6,557 nt of DNA from Anaerolineae bacterium (GCA_014879345.1 JACSSI010000283.1:1-6557), one strand, 5' to 3'; counted from the first letter of the stretch, positions 1-5,217 are shown. The notes: a model not told the origin generated them from the sequence alone. Translations and numbers: made by a program.

Positions 1-13
1 GCTTTAGCGGGTA

Positions 14-34
14 TACTGGCTGAAGCCACCAGTA
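14..34. other. Small inverted repeat TACTGG/CCAGTA
   Basis: TACTGG at 14-19 is matched by CCAGTA at 29-34, with an alternative inner pairing GGCT/AGCC. No U-run follows on either strand, so I do not call it a terminator. It may belong to a gene lying to the left of the window. Little else can be said of bases 1-80. Confidence 0.25.
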
Positions 35-81
35 CAAACTAATTTTTGAACAAGTCCCTAATCCACATAAGCATACCATAC

Positions 82-201
82 CTAAACAAGCTTAGGCACC
101 TCATTTCCCGCGTCGGCGATGGCCTGGCGCACATCGGTCGTGAGCAGGATGGTGATGCCGAATTCGTGTTGTTCGTGGTCAAAGAGGGGGTTCGATGGAT
201 C
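82..201 (-). pseudogene. Possible degraded 3' end of a minus-strand gene
   Basis: Read on the minus strand, about 34 codons ending in TAG at 82-84 look protein-like: they begin LFDHEQHEFG, continue with a hydrophobic ITILL stretch and DVRQAIADAG, and end NEVPKLV. Third codon positions are rich in G and C, as in real genes. Upstream of about position 200 the same frame stays open to a stop near 353 but reads as low-complexity basic and Ser/Pro-rich sequence that is simply the antisense of the plus-strand gene at 195-512. The fragment has no start codon of its own. I infer a truncated remnant left by a rearrangement that placed the plus-strand gene here. I do not recognise the family. It could also be chance. 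Confidence 0.25.
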
Positions 202-512
202 GGAAGCAGTTCGGCAAATCTGTAGCCGTATTACGCAAGAATTGGGAGTTCCGCTGGTTTTGGGAGCAGGTATTTTACGAAGAGAAGCTCTATTTTGTGA
301 GGGGCGAGTCGTTCCAGATGGGGTCGGCGTTGGCAGGGCGCTTCCGGTTCCTTACGGCGCCGCTGGTGACGCACACCCCCTATGGCAACCTGGAGATTTT
401 GACGCATATACCACGAGATGGAGAAACGGCCGTTTCCTTCCACAATATGTCCCAACAAACACCCGCCCAGGCTTATCAGTTTGGCGCTTGGCCGGATAAG
501 GAATGGGGATAA
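195..512 (+). CDS. Small hypothetical protein, 105 aa
   Basis: I do not recognise this family. The start is chosen because GAGG at 184-187 lies 7 bases before the ATG, a good Shine-Dalgarno. Codon use looks genuinely coding, unlike the other open frames here. The protein is rich in aromatics in its N-terminal third (WEFRWFWEQVFY around residues 17-28), has no signal peptide or membrane segment, and ends in a Trp-containing tail. One copy of the AACGGCCGTT palindrome lies inside the gene and is read as Thr-Ala-Val at residues 78-80 (GETAVSF). The stop codon TAA at 510-512 overlaps a second copy. It converges on the DUF4239 gene with only 12 bases between the two stops. It could be a truncated relict of a longer protein, since the bases just upstream look like a remnant of a different gene. 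Confidence 0.6.
   Translation: MDRKQFGKSVAVLRKNWEFRWFWEQVFYEEKLYFVRGESFQMGSALAGRFRFLTAPLVTHTPYGNLEILTHIPRDGETAVSFHNMSQQTPAQAYQFGAWPDKEWG
425..434. repeat. Iterated palindrome AACGGCCGTT, copy 1
   Basis: Exact 10-base palindrome, extended to the 14-base perfect palindrome GAAACGGCCGTTTC at 423-436. It lies in the coding region at 195-512 and is read as E-T-A-V-S. Confidence 0.9.
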
Positions 513-520
513 CGGCCGTT
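511..520. repeat. Iterated palindrome AACGGCCGTT, copy 2
   Basis: Exact copy in the 12-base gap between two convergent genes. Its first two bases are the last two of the upstream TAA stop. GGGG at 505-508 and CCCC at 521-524 flank it, so the inverted repeat could extend with a 2-base bulge. There is no U-run, so a terminator role is unsupported. Confidence 0.9.
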
Positions 521-524
521 CCCC

Positions 525-1334
525 CTAATCTTCTGCCCCCTCTTCCTGATAATCATGAATGATCGCCTGTATGTCTAGCAGGCTGGAATGGTTAATCTCA
601 ATCAGGCCGCGCCGAGGCCGGTCTAAATCGATAATGACGAACACCAGCAGCACAATCAGCAGCAGCATGATATAGGCTGTAAAAGAGGTGCGGTGCCCGG
701 CCACCCCGGAGGTATAACCCACAATGCCCCACGTCATGATAAAAGAGCCGTACAAAAGGAACAGGACAATTTCTGGAATGTGCCGATCCAGGGCGGCGTT
801 GCGTTTCTCGTAACTGTTGATGAGGTCGTTGAGCGATTGGATGAACAGCCCCGTGGTGGCAGGCCGATCATCCTCGGTGACGGCTTGCATGGCGTAACGC
901 CAAAGTTCATGCTGGTTTTGAGTGGCCTGCGCCAGCAGAGCCAACCTGTGTGTGGGGTCTGCTAACGAAACGGTGCTCTCGGCAACACGGACATCGACGT
1001 AATCGGCCAATAGGGTTTGCACGTCACGGCGCACCGAATCAGGCAGCAGTTGTGAGCGCAGATAAGCCGCGCCAATAGCGACCGATTCGTCGACGACGGC
1101 GACATTGCGGTTGTCATACCGTTGCAAGGAGAGGGAGAAGGTAAAGCCAAGCAACAGCGCCAAAACGCCAAGTAAGGAGGTTTGAATGGCCTGTATGTGC
1201 GACTTTGACGCTTCGTTTGACCGAGGGTGCTGCCTGCGTCCCAGGCGGTAGCCCACTTCAATGGCGAGTACCAGTGAGATGAACAGGATGGTAATAATGA
1301 GGATGCTGTTTTGATTGTACATAATTTCTCTCAT
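525..1334 (-). CDS. DUF4239 (bestrophin-like) inner-membrane protein, 269 aa
   Basis: The protein has four predicted membrane helices at about residues 10-28, 52-70, 188-206 and 217-236, in a two-plus-two arrangement around a soluble segment of about 115 residues. The stretch LLGFTFSLSLQRYDNRN (around 61-77), then VVDESVAIGAAYLRSQLLP (80-98), and IIDLDRPRRGLIEI (234-247) after the last helix, are what I know as hallmarks of DUF4239, described as bestrophin-like. Bestrophins are anion channels, but channel activity for this family is not established, so function is left open. The start at 1334 is supported by AGGA (minus strand, 1342-1345) 7 bases upstream; an in-frame ATG four codons later (1320-1322) is a possible alternative. 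The gene converges with the small hypothetical gene at 195-512 and is followed at once by a copy of the iterated palindrome. A likely promoter lies at 1410-1439. Confidence 0.85.
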   Translation of the reverse strand: MREIMYNQNSILIITILFISLVLAIEVGYRLGRRQHPRSNEASKSHIQAIQTSLLGVLALLLGFTFSLSLQRYDNRNVAVVDESVAIGAAYLRSQLLPDSVRRDVQTLLADYVDVRVAESTVSLADPTHRLALLAQATQNQHELWRYAMQAVTEDDRPATTGLFIQSLNDLINSYEKRNAALDRHIPEIVLFLLYGSFIMTWGIVGYTSGVAGHRTSFTAYIMLLLIVLLVFVIIDLDRPRRGLIEINHSSLLDIQAIIHDYQEEGAED

Positions 1335-1409
1335 GGATTATGTCCTGCAAGTAAGTATTGGATTTTTATGGCATGGGCTTTAGCTGCCCCAAGCTCGTCA
1401 TGCAGCACA

Positions 1410-1439
1410 ATTATCTTGCATATTGCCAGCCGGTGGCAA
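1410..1439 (-). promoter_or_regulatory. Candidate promoter of the DUF4239 gene, with inverted repeat
   Basis: On the minus strand TTGCCA (1434-1439, 5/6 to TTGACA) is followed after 18 bases by GATAAT (1410-1415, 5/6 to TATAAT). Transcription would begin near 1403, giving a leader of about 70 bases. The -35 is one arm of a perfect inverted repeat, TTGCCA at 1423-1428 and TGGCAA at 1434-1439 with a 5-base centre, so it could double as an operator. This is by eye; not proven. Confidence 0.4.
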
Positions 1440-1446
1440 GGCCATG

Positions 1447-1468
1447 AATGGGGGAGAAATGGGGGAGA
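1447..1468. repeat. Tandem duplication of an 11-base unit
   Basis: AATGGGGGAGA occurs twice in perfect tandem at 1447-1457 and 1458-1468, just downstream of the lipoprotein stop. On the minus strand it is a pyrimidine-rich repeat. It is probably a simple slippage product. Confidence 0.7.
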
Positions 1469-1486
1469 ATTTTGAACTGCTGCCGT

Positions 1487-1924
1487 TTATTTTCCGATGC
1501 TTTCTTCAAGAAAAACGTAAAGCTGCGGCTCGATGTGGGGTTTACTGGCAGTGAGCAGCCATGTTTCGATCTGGTTATCCGTATCGACATAGGCTTTTTG
1601 TGACCCGTTCTGCTCAACAACGACATACCCATCTTGGACGCGAATGAGTCGTTCCGGGGCGGTAAGCGTGATGACAAAACCTCGATAACCTAACCCATCA
1701 AACAGAGACGGGGCGTCTGTAGCGGGTAGGTCGTTCAATAGCTGCGTTAACGTCTCGATTTCCGAAGCGCCCAGCATCCAATTAGGCGCTGGCACGCCTG
1801 ATGTCATATCTATCTCAACTTTTGCCTGGTTTGTTGGGGTAGAGGATGCGTTGTCAGTTGAACGGCAAGCTGCTAGTAAAAATAACAGAATGACACAGAG
1901 AGTTAGCTTCGATACCAGTCGCAT
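1487..1924 (-). CDS. Small secreted lipoprotein, unknown function, 145 aa
   Basis: From the ATG at 1922-1924 the protein begins MRLVSK, followed by a hydrophobic core and the lipobox LAAC at residues 17-20, so it should be lipid-modified at Cys20 and anchored outside the cytoplasmic membrane. A Ser/Thr/Asn-rich linker follows, then a domain of about 100 residues with no motif I recognise (it includes GYRGFVITLTAPERLIRVQD and ends in LYVFLEESIGK). I prefer this start to the in-frame ATG at 1937-1939 because GGAG (minus strand, 1933-1936) sits 8 bases before 1924, whereas the longer start has only AT-rich sequence upstream. It lies between mazF (63 bases away) and the DUF4239 gene (152 bases away) and is probably transcribed separately from the latter. 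Secretion is well supported; the molecular role is unknown. Confidence 0.75.
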   Translation of the reverse strand: MRLVSKLTLCVILLFLLAACRSTDNASSTPTNQAKVEIDMTSGVPAPNWMLGASEIETLTQLLNDLPATDAPSLFDGLGYRGFVITLTAPERLIRVQDGYVVVEQNGSQKAYVDTDNQIETWLLTASKPHIEPQLYVFLEESIGK

Positions 1925-1951
1925 GATTATGGCTCCCATAAAATAACAACA

Positions 1952-1991
1952 CTAAAAACTGATTGAGACTGTTGGGTAGATTCAGTTTTAG
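1952..1991 (-). terminator. Possible terminator after mazF
   Basis: On the minus strand CTAAAACTGA (1982-1991, starting within the mazF stop region) pairs with TCAGTTTTTAG (1952-1962), giving about 10 base pairs with one bulged base and a 19-base loop. A U-rich stretch (TGTTGTTATTTT) follows. The stem is AT-rich and the loop is large, so it would be a weak terminator. Confidence 0.35.
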
Positions 1992-2320
1992 CCCAGGAGT
2001 GTACCTAATTTTGCCAAAACTTTGTCAACCACATCATCCGGTAATGACACCTTGAATGCGGCTTGTCTGACCCGCCAATCTAAACTTTTGACCTGATCTG
2101 ATAAAATTACACCAGTTATTCCCATGTTTTCAGGTAAAGATACTTCAAAGGGATACCCTTTGGCTTGATTGGTAATGGGGCATAAAATTGCCAGTCCTAC
2201 TTTTTGGTTATAGGCTTTGGGTGACAAAACGACGGCAGGACGATGTCCCGCTTGTTCATGCCCCGCTTGTGGATCAAAGTTGATCCAGATAACATCACCA
2301 CGTTGGGGAATATAGGCCAT
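1988..2320 (-). CDS. mazF: MazF/PemK-family endoribonuclease toxin, 110 aa
   Basis: The protein lines up by eye with E. coli MazF along its whole length. GDVIWINFDPQAG (8-20), HEQAGHRPAVVLSP (21-34), the CPIT segment (47-50), KGYPFEVSLP (54-63) and LSDQVKSLDWR (73-83) are all present. Family knowledge makes it a ribosome-independent mRNA interferase of the toxin-antitoxin class. The residues matching E. coli Glu24, His28 and Arg29 are Glu22, His26 and Arg27, so the active site looks intact. I chose the ATG at 2318-2320 because it gives MAYIPQRGD, matching E. coli in length, and lies 4 bases after the mazE stop, suited to translational coupling. An in-frame ATG at 2336-2338 would add six residues and overlap mazE by 14 bases; neither start has a well-placed Shine-Dalgarno. 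It is co-transcribed with mazE. Confidence 0.93.
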   Translation of the reverse strand: MAYIPQRGDVIWINFDPQAGHEQAGHRPAVVLSPKAYNQKVGLAILCPITNQAKGYPFEVSLPENMGITGVILSDQVKSLDWRVRQAAFKVSLPDDVVDKVLAKLGTLLG

Positions 2321-2324
2321 CGAA

Positions 2325-2567
2325 TTACCAGACCTCATTGCCTACAGGCGAGCCTGTTTCTATTTCGGTATGCAGGTTTTCCGGCGTAACGGCCGTTAAT
2401 AAATCTTCTAATGAGTAAGTTGGCTTAATGGGTTCAAGAAAAAGCCGCCCATCTTCTATAGAAACGGCAACAAGAGAATCTTGTTCAAGCCCAATTTCCA
2501 GCGCAAACGGTTTGGGAATACGAATTGCCAGACTATTGCCCCATTTTTGAACACGTGCTTGCATCAT
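2325..2567 (-). CDS. mazE: MazE-family antitoxin, 80 aa
   Basis: This is an AbrB/MazE-type antitoxin that binds its operator and neutralises MazF. The N-terminal half carries the swapped-hairpin DNA-binding fold signature VQKWGNSLAIRIPKPF (6-21) and ends in an EDGRLFLEP strand (38-46). The C-terminal half has the MazF-wrapping segment, with TPENLHTEI at 61-69 and the conserved NEVW at the very end, close to E. coli MazE. The first of two adjacent ATGs (2565-2567) is favoured because GGAG (minus strand, 2576-2579) is 8 bases upstream. A copy of the iterated palindrome falls just before the conserved TPENLH block and encodes Thr-Ala-Val at residues 58-60. mazF follows 4 bases after the stop if its inner start is used. 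The pair has its own promoter at 2617-2645. Confidence 0.93.
   Translation of the reverse strand: MMQARVQKWGNSLAIRIPKPFALEIGLEQDSLVAVSIEDGRLFLEPIKPTYSLEDLLTAVTPENLHTEIETGSPVGNEVW
2388..2397. repeat. Iterated palindrome AACGGCCGTT, copy 3
   Basis: Exact copy, extended to the 12-base perfect palindrome TAACGGCCGTTA at 2387-2398. It lies inside mazE and is read as L-T-A-V-T. Confidence 0.9.
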
Positions 2568-2591
2568 TTTGAATGCTCCATATAACAGAGT

Positions 2592-2614
2592 TTGTATCTA
2601 CAAAAAAGATACAA
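2592..2614 (-). promoter_or_regulatory. Candidate mazEF operator with alternating inverted repeats
   Basis: TTGTATC (2592-2598) and GATACAA (2608-2614) are perfect inverted arms 9 bases apart. The first arm can also pair with the nearer TACAA (2599-2603), as TTGTA-TC-TACAA. Overlapping alternative palindromes of this kind are known at the E. coli mazEF promoter, where MazE and MazEF bind. The site lies just downstream of the -10 and 25 bases before mazE, a place where binding would block transcription. The arrangement is seen; the role is inferred. Confidence 0.55.
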
Positions 2615-2616
2615 TC

Positions 2617-2645
2617 AGTATATCATTGCACTTATGTGATCACAA
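2617..2645 (-). promoter_or_regulatory. mazEF promoter
   Basis: On the minus strand TTGTGA (2640-2645, 4/6) and TATACT (2617-2622, 5/6) are separated by exactly 17 bases. The -35 overlaps a perfect 10-base palindrome TGTGATCACA at 2635-2644. The inverted repeats of the probable operator begin directly downstream. Confidence 0.6.
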
Positions 2646-2679
2646 CATGGTTGATAAATTCCATACAAACATCTCCAGG

Positions 2680-4641
2680 CTATCCCTCCTTAATCAACCC
2701 TGCCCGATATGCCTTCAGCAAATCCTGTAAATTATCAATTTTCTGTTGAATTTCCCGCCCCTCATCCGTGTCCTTGACGCGGATACGCACCTGATTCCGC
2801 TCCAGCACCTCCGTGCGCGTCTGTATGTCGTTGTTGCCCTCAATGGCACGCTGCGTCGATTCAAACGGCGAGTGGGAAGCAAGCAGCAGCCCATATGAAT
2901 TGTAGATCAGGCTGTAACCCGCAATGCCGGTGATCTTCTGGTACGCTTTGGCAAAACCGCCGTCGATGACCAGCAGCTTGCCGCCCGCCTTGATGGGACT
3001 TTCCCCCTTCTTCACCTGCACCGGCACATGTCCGTTGATGATATGCGCCGTTTCTGGGTCCAGACCGAACTCTTTTAGAATGGAAACGGCCGTTTCCTCC
3101 TTATCTCTTAGCGCATAATAAGGGTTCTTCTCTTCCTGGTGGGTGGCCTTGTCGGCAATAAAATAGCGCTCAAACGTCGCCATCTTGTTCTTGCCAAAAA
3201 TCGGCGACTTGGCTCCTGTCCACAAATACCAGAGAATATCCTGCCCGTACAGCTTTTCCTCTGCATCCGTGCTGAAATAACCTCGTCGCGCCAACCGGTC
3301 CAGCCGATCCATAAATTCTCGCCCTTTATACACGCGACCATCAACCGTTGTTGACATAAATGAGCCGTCTGGCTCCATAGCAATGCAGCCGTGATAAAGC
3401 AAATTGCCATTGTACACGAGATACATGCTGCCCTTAGAGAAAAGAAAGCGCACATGTTGCTGCAATTTTTCGCTGATGGCAAAGGTTTGTTGCAGTTTGT
3501 AAACCGTGCTTTTTTCTTCTGGCGTCAGTTGATAGGGATTGGCCGGATCGATGGTGGGAAACAACGTATCCTCCATGGGATAATCTTGCCCATTCAGGCG
3601 CACTGTGCCTTTTTTGTAGTCGATTTTGTCCAGCAGCAGCCGATCTTGCATCTGATAATGGGGGCGGCGCTGGATAATTTGAGCTTCCAGTTTGAACTGG
3701 ATAATGGCGATGGCTTTTTGCATCTTCGCCATCAATTGCAGCTCATTTTCGGTATATTCGTCGTCAACGGCCGTTCTGGGATAAAAAATAGTGCATGGAT
3801 CATCTTTATAGGCATTCATGGCAAACGTTGCCAGCGGCAGCAAGCTGATAGCATACCCGTTTTGCAGCGTCTCCATATTTGCATAACGCAAAGCGGTACG
3901 CAGCACATTCGCCATACAAGCAGCACTGCCAGCCGCCGCACCCATCCACACAATGTCATGATTGCCCCACTGGATGTCTATGTGATGGTAGGTCATCAGC
4001 GTGTCCATAATGACGTGGGCACCGGGGCCACGATCATACACGTCACCAATCACATGCAAACGGCCGATAGCAAGATGCTGAATGAGCGCTGTCAGAGCCT
4101 CAATAAACTCATCAGCCTGATCCAGCGCGATGATGGTGTCGATGATGCTCAGGTAATAATCCTGTTTATTATTGATGCCTTCCTGCTCGTGCAGCATTTC
4201 ATCAATAATAAAGGTGAAATCGTCGGGCAGAGCAGCCCGCACATCGGCACGGGTATATTTGGAAGCAATAGCGCGGCACAGCTTGATAAGCCGGAACAAG
4301 GTAATGCGCAGCCAGGCAGCAGGATTGTCGGTGGCGGCAAGCAAGTGAGGCAGCTTTTGCTCAGGATAATAGATGAGCGTTTCCAGGTTGCATTTCTCCT
4401 GCTCTGTCATTTCATAAACGAACAGTTCATCAATGCGGCGCTTGATGGAGCCAGAGCCGTTTTTGAGGATGTGGTGAAACGCTTCAGATTCGCCGTGAAT
4501 GTCGGAGACGAAATGCTCCGTGCCTTTGGGTAACTGCATCCGGGCGGTGAGATTGATGATTTCCGTGGAAGCAGCCTGGATGGTGGGGTATCGTTGGGCT
4601 AATAGTTCAAGATAGGCTTGTCTTTCAGTTGAAATAGTCAT
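2680..4641 (-). CDS. fbp: Fructose-1,6-bisphosphatase class III, 653 aa
   Basis: It hydrolyses fructose 1,6-bisphosphate to fructose 6-phosphate and phosphate, the committed step of gluconeogenesis, in the cytoplasm. It belongs to the large class III type (Bacillus subtilis Fbp, about 670 aa), which uses a metallophosphoesterase fold with bound metal rather than the class I fold. Metal-site motifs are in order and intact: DIHGE (47-51), GDVYDRGP (199-206), GNHD (226-229) and NGHVPVQ (536-542). Other family blocks include LLYHGCI (414-420), LWTGAKSPIFGK (473-484) and LVIDGGFAKAY (557-567). The open frame runs on upstream to an ATG at 4735-4737, but that lies inside the terminator hairpin of the csp gene. 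The promoter at 4684-4712 would start the transcript near 4677, so MTISTERQAY from 4641 is the real start. No Shine-Dalgarno is visible. Two copies of the iterated palindrome are read as Thr-Ala-Val (290-292 and 517-519). Confidence 0.96.
   Translation of the reverse strand: MTISTERQAYLELLAQRYPTIQAASTEIINLTARMQLPKGTEHFVSDIHGESEAFHHILKNGSGSIKRRIDELFVYEMTEQEKCNLETLIYYPEQKLPHLLAATDNPAAWLRITLFRLIKLCRAIASKYTRADVRAALPDDFTFIIDEMLHEQEGINNKQDYYLSIIDTIIALDQADEFIEALTALIQHLAIGRLHVIGDVYDRGPGAHVIMDTLMTYHHIDIQWGNHDIVWMGAAAGSAACMANVLRTALRYANMETLQNGYAISLLPLATFAMNAYKDDPCTIFYPRTAVDDEYTENELQLMAKMQKAIAIIQFKLEAQIIQRRPHYQMQDRLLLDKIDYKKGTVRLNGQDYPMEDTLFPTIDPANPYQLTPEEKSTVYKLQQTFAISEKLQQHVRFLFSKGSMYLVYNGNLLYHGCIAMEPDGSFMSTTVDGRVYKGREFMDRLDRLARRGYFSTDAEEKLYGQDILWYLWTGAKSPIFGKNKMATFERYFIADKATHQEEKNPYYALRDKEETAVSILKEFGLDPETAHIINGHVPVQVKKGESPIKAGGKLLVIDGGFAKAYQKITGIAGYSLIYNSYGLLLASHSPFESTQRAIEGNNDIQTRTEVLERNQVRIRVKDTDEGREIQQKIDNLQDLLKAYRAGLIKEG
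3085..3094. repeat. Iterated palindrome AACGGCCGTT, copy 4
   Basis: Exact copy, and the longest extension in the window: GGAAACGGCCGTTTCC at 3082-3097 is a perfect 16-base palindrome. It lies in fbp, read as E-T-A-V-S. Confidence 0.9.
3766..3775. repeat. Iterated palindrome AACGGCCGTT, copy 5
   Basis: Exact 10-base copy inside fbp, read as R-T-A-V-D on the minus strand. Confidence 0.9.
4059..4068. repeat. Near-copy of the iterated palindrome (9/10)
   Basis: AACGGCCGAT differs from the palindrome at one base. It lies in fbp just upstream, in coding order, of the conserved GDVYDRGP metal motif. Here the protein sequence (IGRLHVIGD) is conserved in the family, so the match may be partly forced by coding. 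Confidence 0.5.
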
Positions 4642-4683
4642 AGTGGGTTTGTGGGTTCTTACTAAGGACAATAAAACAACTTC

Positions 4684-4712
4684 ATCATACTCGGGTTGCG
4701 GGTAGTTGCCAA
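4684..4712 (-). promoter_or_regulatory. fbp promoter
   Basis: On the minus strand TTGGCA (4707-4712, 5/6) and TATGAT (4684-4689, 5/6) are spaced by exactly 17 bases, the best sigma70-type promoter in the window. Transcription would start near 4677, about 36 bases before the ATG at 4641. It sits between the csp terminator and the fbp start. Confidence 0.65.
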
Positions 4713-4722
4713 GCAGGGAAAT

Positions 4723-4753
4723 AAAAAAGGCCAGCATAATGCTGGCCTTTTTT
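4723..4753. terminator. Bidirectional intrinsic terminator between csp and fbp
   Basis: GGCCAGCA (4729-4736) and TGCTGGCC (4740-4747) form a perfect 8-base-pair stem with a 3-base loop. It has six A on the left and six T on the right, so it reads as an intrinsic terminator on both strands. It lies 20 bases after the csp stop, ends the csp transcript and isolates fbp. No plus-strand gene ends here. Confidence 0.92.
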
Positions 4754-4773
4754 GATTCTATCTTTAAAAAAGA

Positions 4774-4980
4774 TTAGATTTTGCGTACGTTTGCAGCGGC
4801 TGGGCCTTTCGGGCCAGCTTCGATTGTAAACTCAACGCGGTCACCTTCGGCCAGGCTTTTGTAGCCTTCGCCTTGGATGGCACTGTGGTGGACAAATACG
4901 TCTGGACCATCAGTTTCCAAGAAACCATAACCTTTTTGATCGTTGAACCATTTTACTGTGCCATTTTTTACGTCACTCAT
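4774..4980 (-). CDS. csp: Cold-shock protein, 68 aa
   Basis: This is a single cold-shock domain protein of normal length, a five-stranded OB-fold that binds single-stranded RNA and DNA and melts RNA structure. RNP1 is KGYGFLE (16-22) and RNP2 is VFVHHSAI (28-35), preceded by the family's VKWFN (9-13). The start MSDVKNG at 4978-4980 is fixed by AAGGAG (minus strand) 9 bases upstream. In-frame ATGs upstream, up to 5055, would add a tail foreign to the family and include the Shine-Dalgarno itself. It may be constitutive rather than cold-induced, as csp paralogues often are. The leader is unusual: an intrinsic terminator lies about 75 bases upstream of the start, with one candidate promoter beyond it and another after it. 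The gene is monocistronic, closed by the terminator at 4723-4753. Confidence 0.95.
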   Translation of the reverse strand: MSDVKNGTVKWFNDQKGYGFLETDGPDVFVHHSAIQGEGYKSLAEGDRVEFTIEAGPKGPAAANVRKI

Positions 4981-5013
4981 TGTTGAAAACTCCTTATTTG
5001 TTTTCATAAAAAA

Positions 5014-5043
5014 AATATATTTACAATAGTCTTTCGTTTCCAA
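5014..5043 (-). promoter_or_regulatory. Candidate proximal csp promoter (P2)
   Basis: On the minus strand TTGGAA (5038-5043, 4/6) and TATATT (5014-5019, 5/6) are 18 bases apart. It lies downstream of the leader terminator and would give a short leader of about 25 bases. The region is very AT-rich, so a chance -10 match is likely. Confidence 0.3.
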
Positions 5044-5053
5044 CAAATGAGAC

Positions 5054-5088
5054 AAAAAAAACTGTCCAGATTTGCTATCCTAGACAGT
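5054..5088 (-). terminator. Intrinsic terminator in the csp leader
   Basis: On the minus strand ACTGTCTAG (5080-5088) pairs with CTGGACAGT (5061-5069): nine pairs, one of them a U-G wobble, with a 10-base loop. It is followed at once by a run of eight T (5054-5061). No minus-strand gene ends upstream of it; the next gene that way is divergent. It therefore acts either as an attenuator in the csp leader or as the end of a short RNA of roughly 75 bases begun at the distal promoter. Confidence 0.75.
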
Positions 5089-5133
5089 GCTTTGTAATAA
5101 CTCAGTCAGAACGTACAACATCTTGCGTCTAAG

Positions 5134-5162
5134 ACTTTACAATAGAGTACACGTCCTGTCAA
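5134..5162 (-). promoter_or_regulatory. Candidate distal csp promoter (P1)
   Basis: On the minus strand an exact TTGACA (5157-5162) precedes TAAAGT (5134-5139, 4/6) by 17 bases. Transcription would start near 5127, giving a leader of about 146 bases, similar to the long leaders of cold-induced csp genes. The leader terminator lies within it. Confidence 0.45.
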
Positions 5163-5217
5163 ATTTGAGAGAATTAAATCAGGTATTTCTAATAAATAAT
5201 GGCTGCTGATGCCGCCA

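Noticed and set aside
231..458. Minus-strand open frame of 75 codons
   Set aside because: It is basic, low-quality sequence opposite the better plus-strand gene, with no Shine-Dalgarno or motif.
119..499. Plus-strand open frame overlapping the 195-512 gene in another frame
   Set aside because: Composition and codon use look non-coding, while the 195 frame has a good Shine-Dalgarno and coding-like third positions.
962..1261. Minus-strand open frame within the DUF4239 gene
   Set aside because: It is a frame-shifted shadow, Cys/Ser/Pro-rich, of a membrane-protein gene with recognisable family motifs.
3391..4533. Long plus-strand open frame (380 codons) antisense to fbp
   Set aside because: It is the mirror of a well-conserved FBPase gene, is Ile/Gln/His-rich without family-like motifs, and has no ribosome binding site.
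5127..5133. Possible antiterminator arm CTTAGAC (minus strand) pairing with the csp leader terminator arm
   Set aside because: Seven pairs with the GTCTAGG segment are possible, but the element sits at the predicted transcription start and may not be transcribed.
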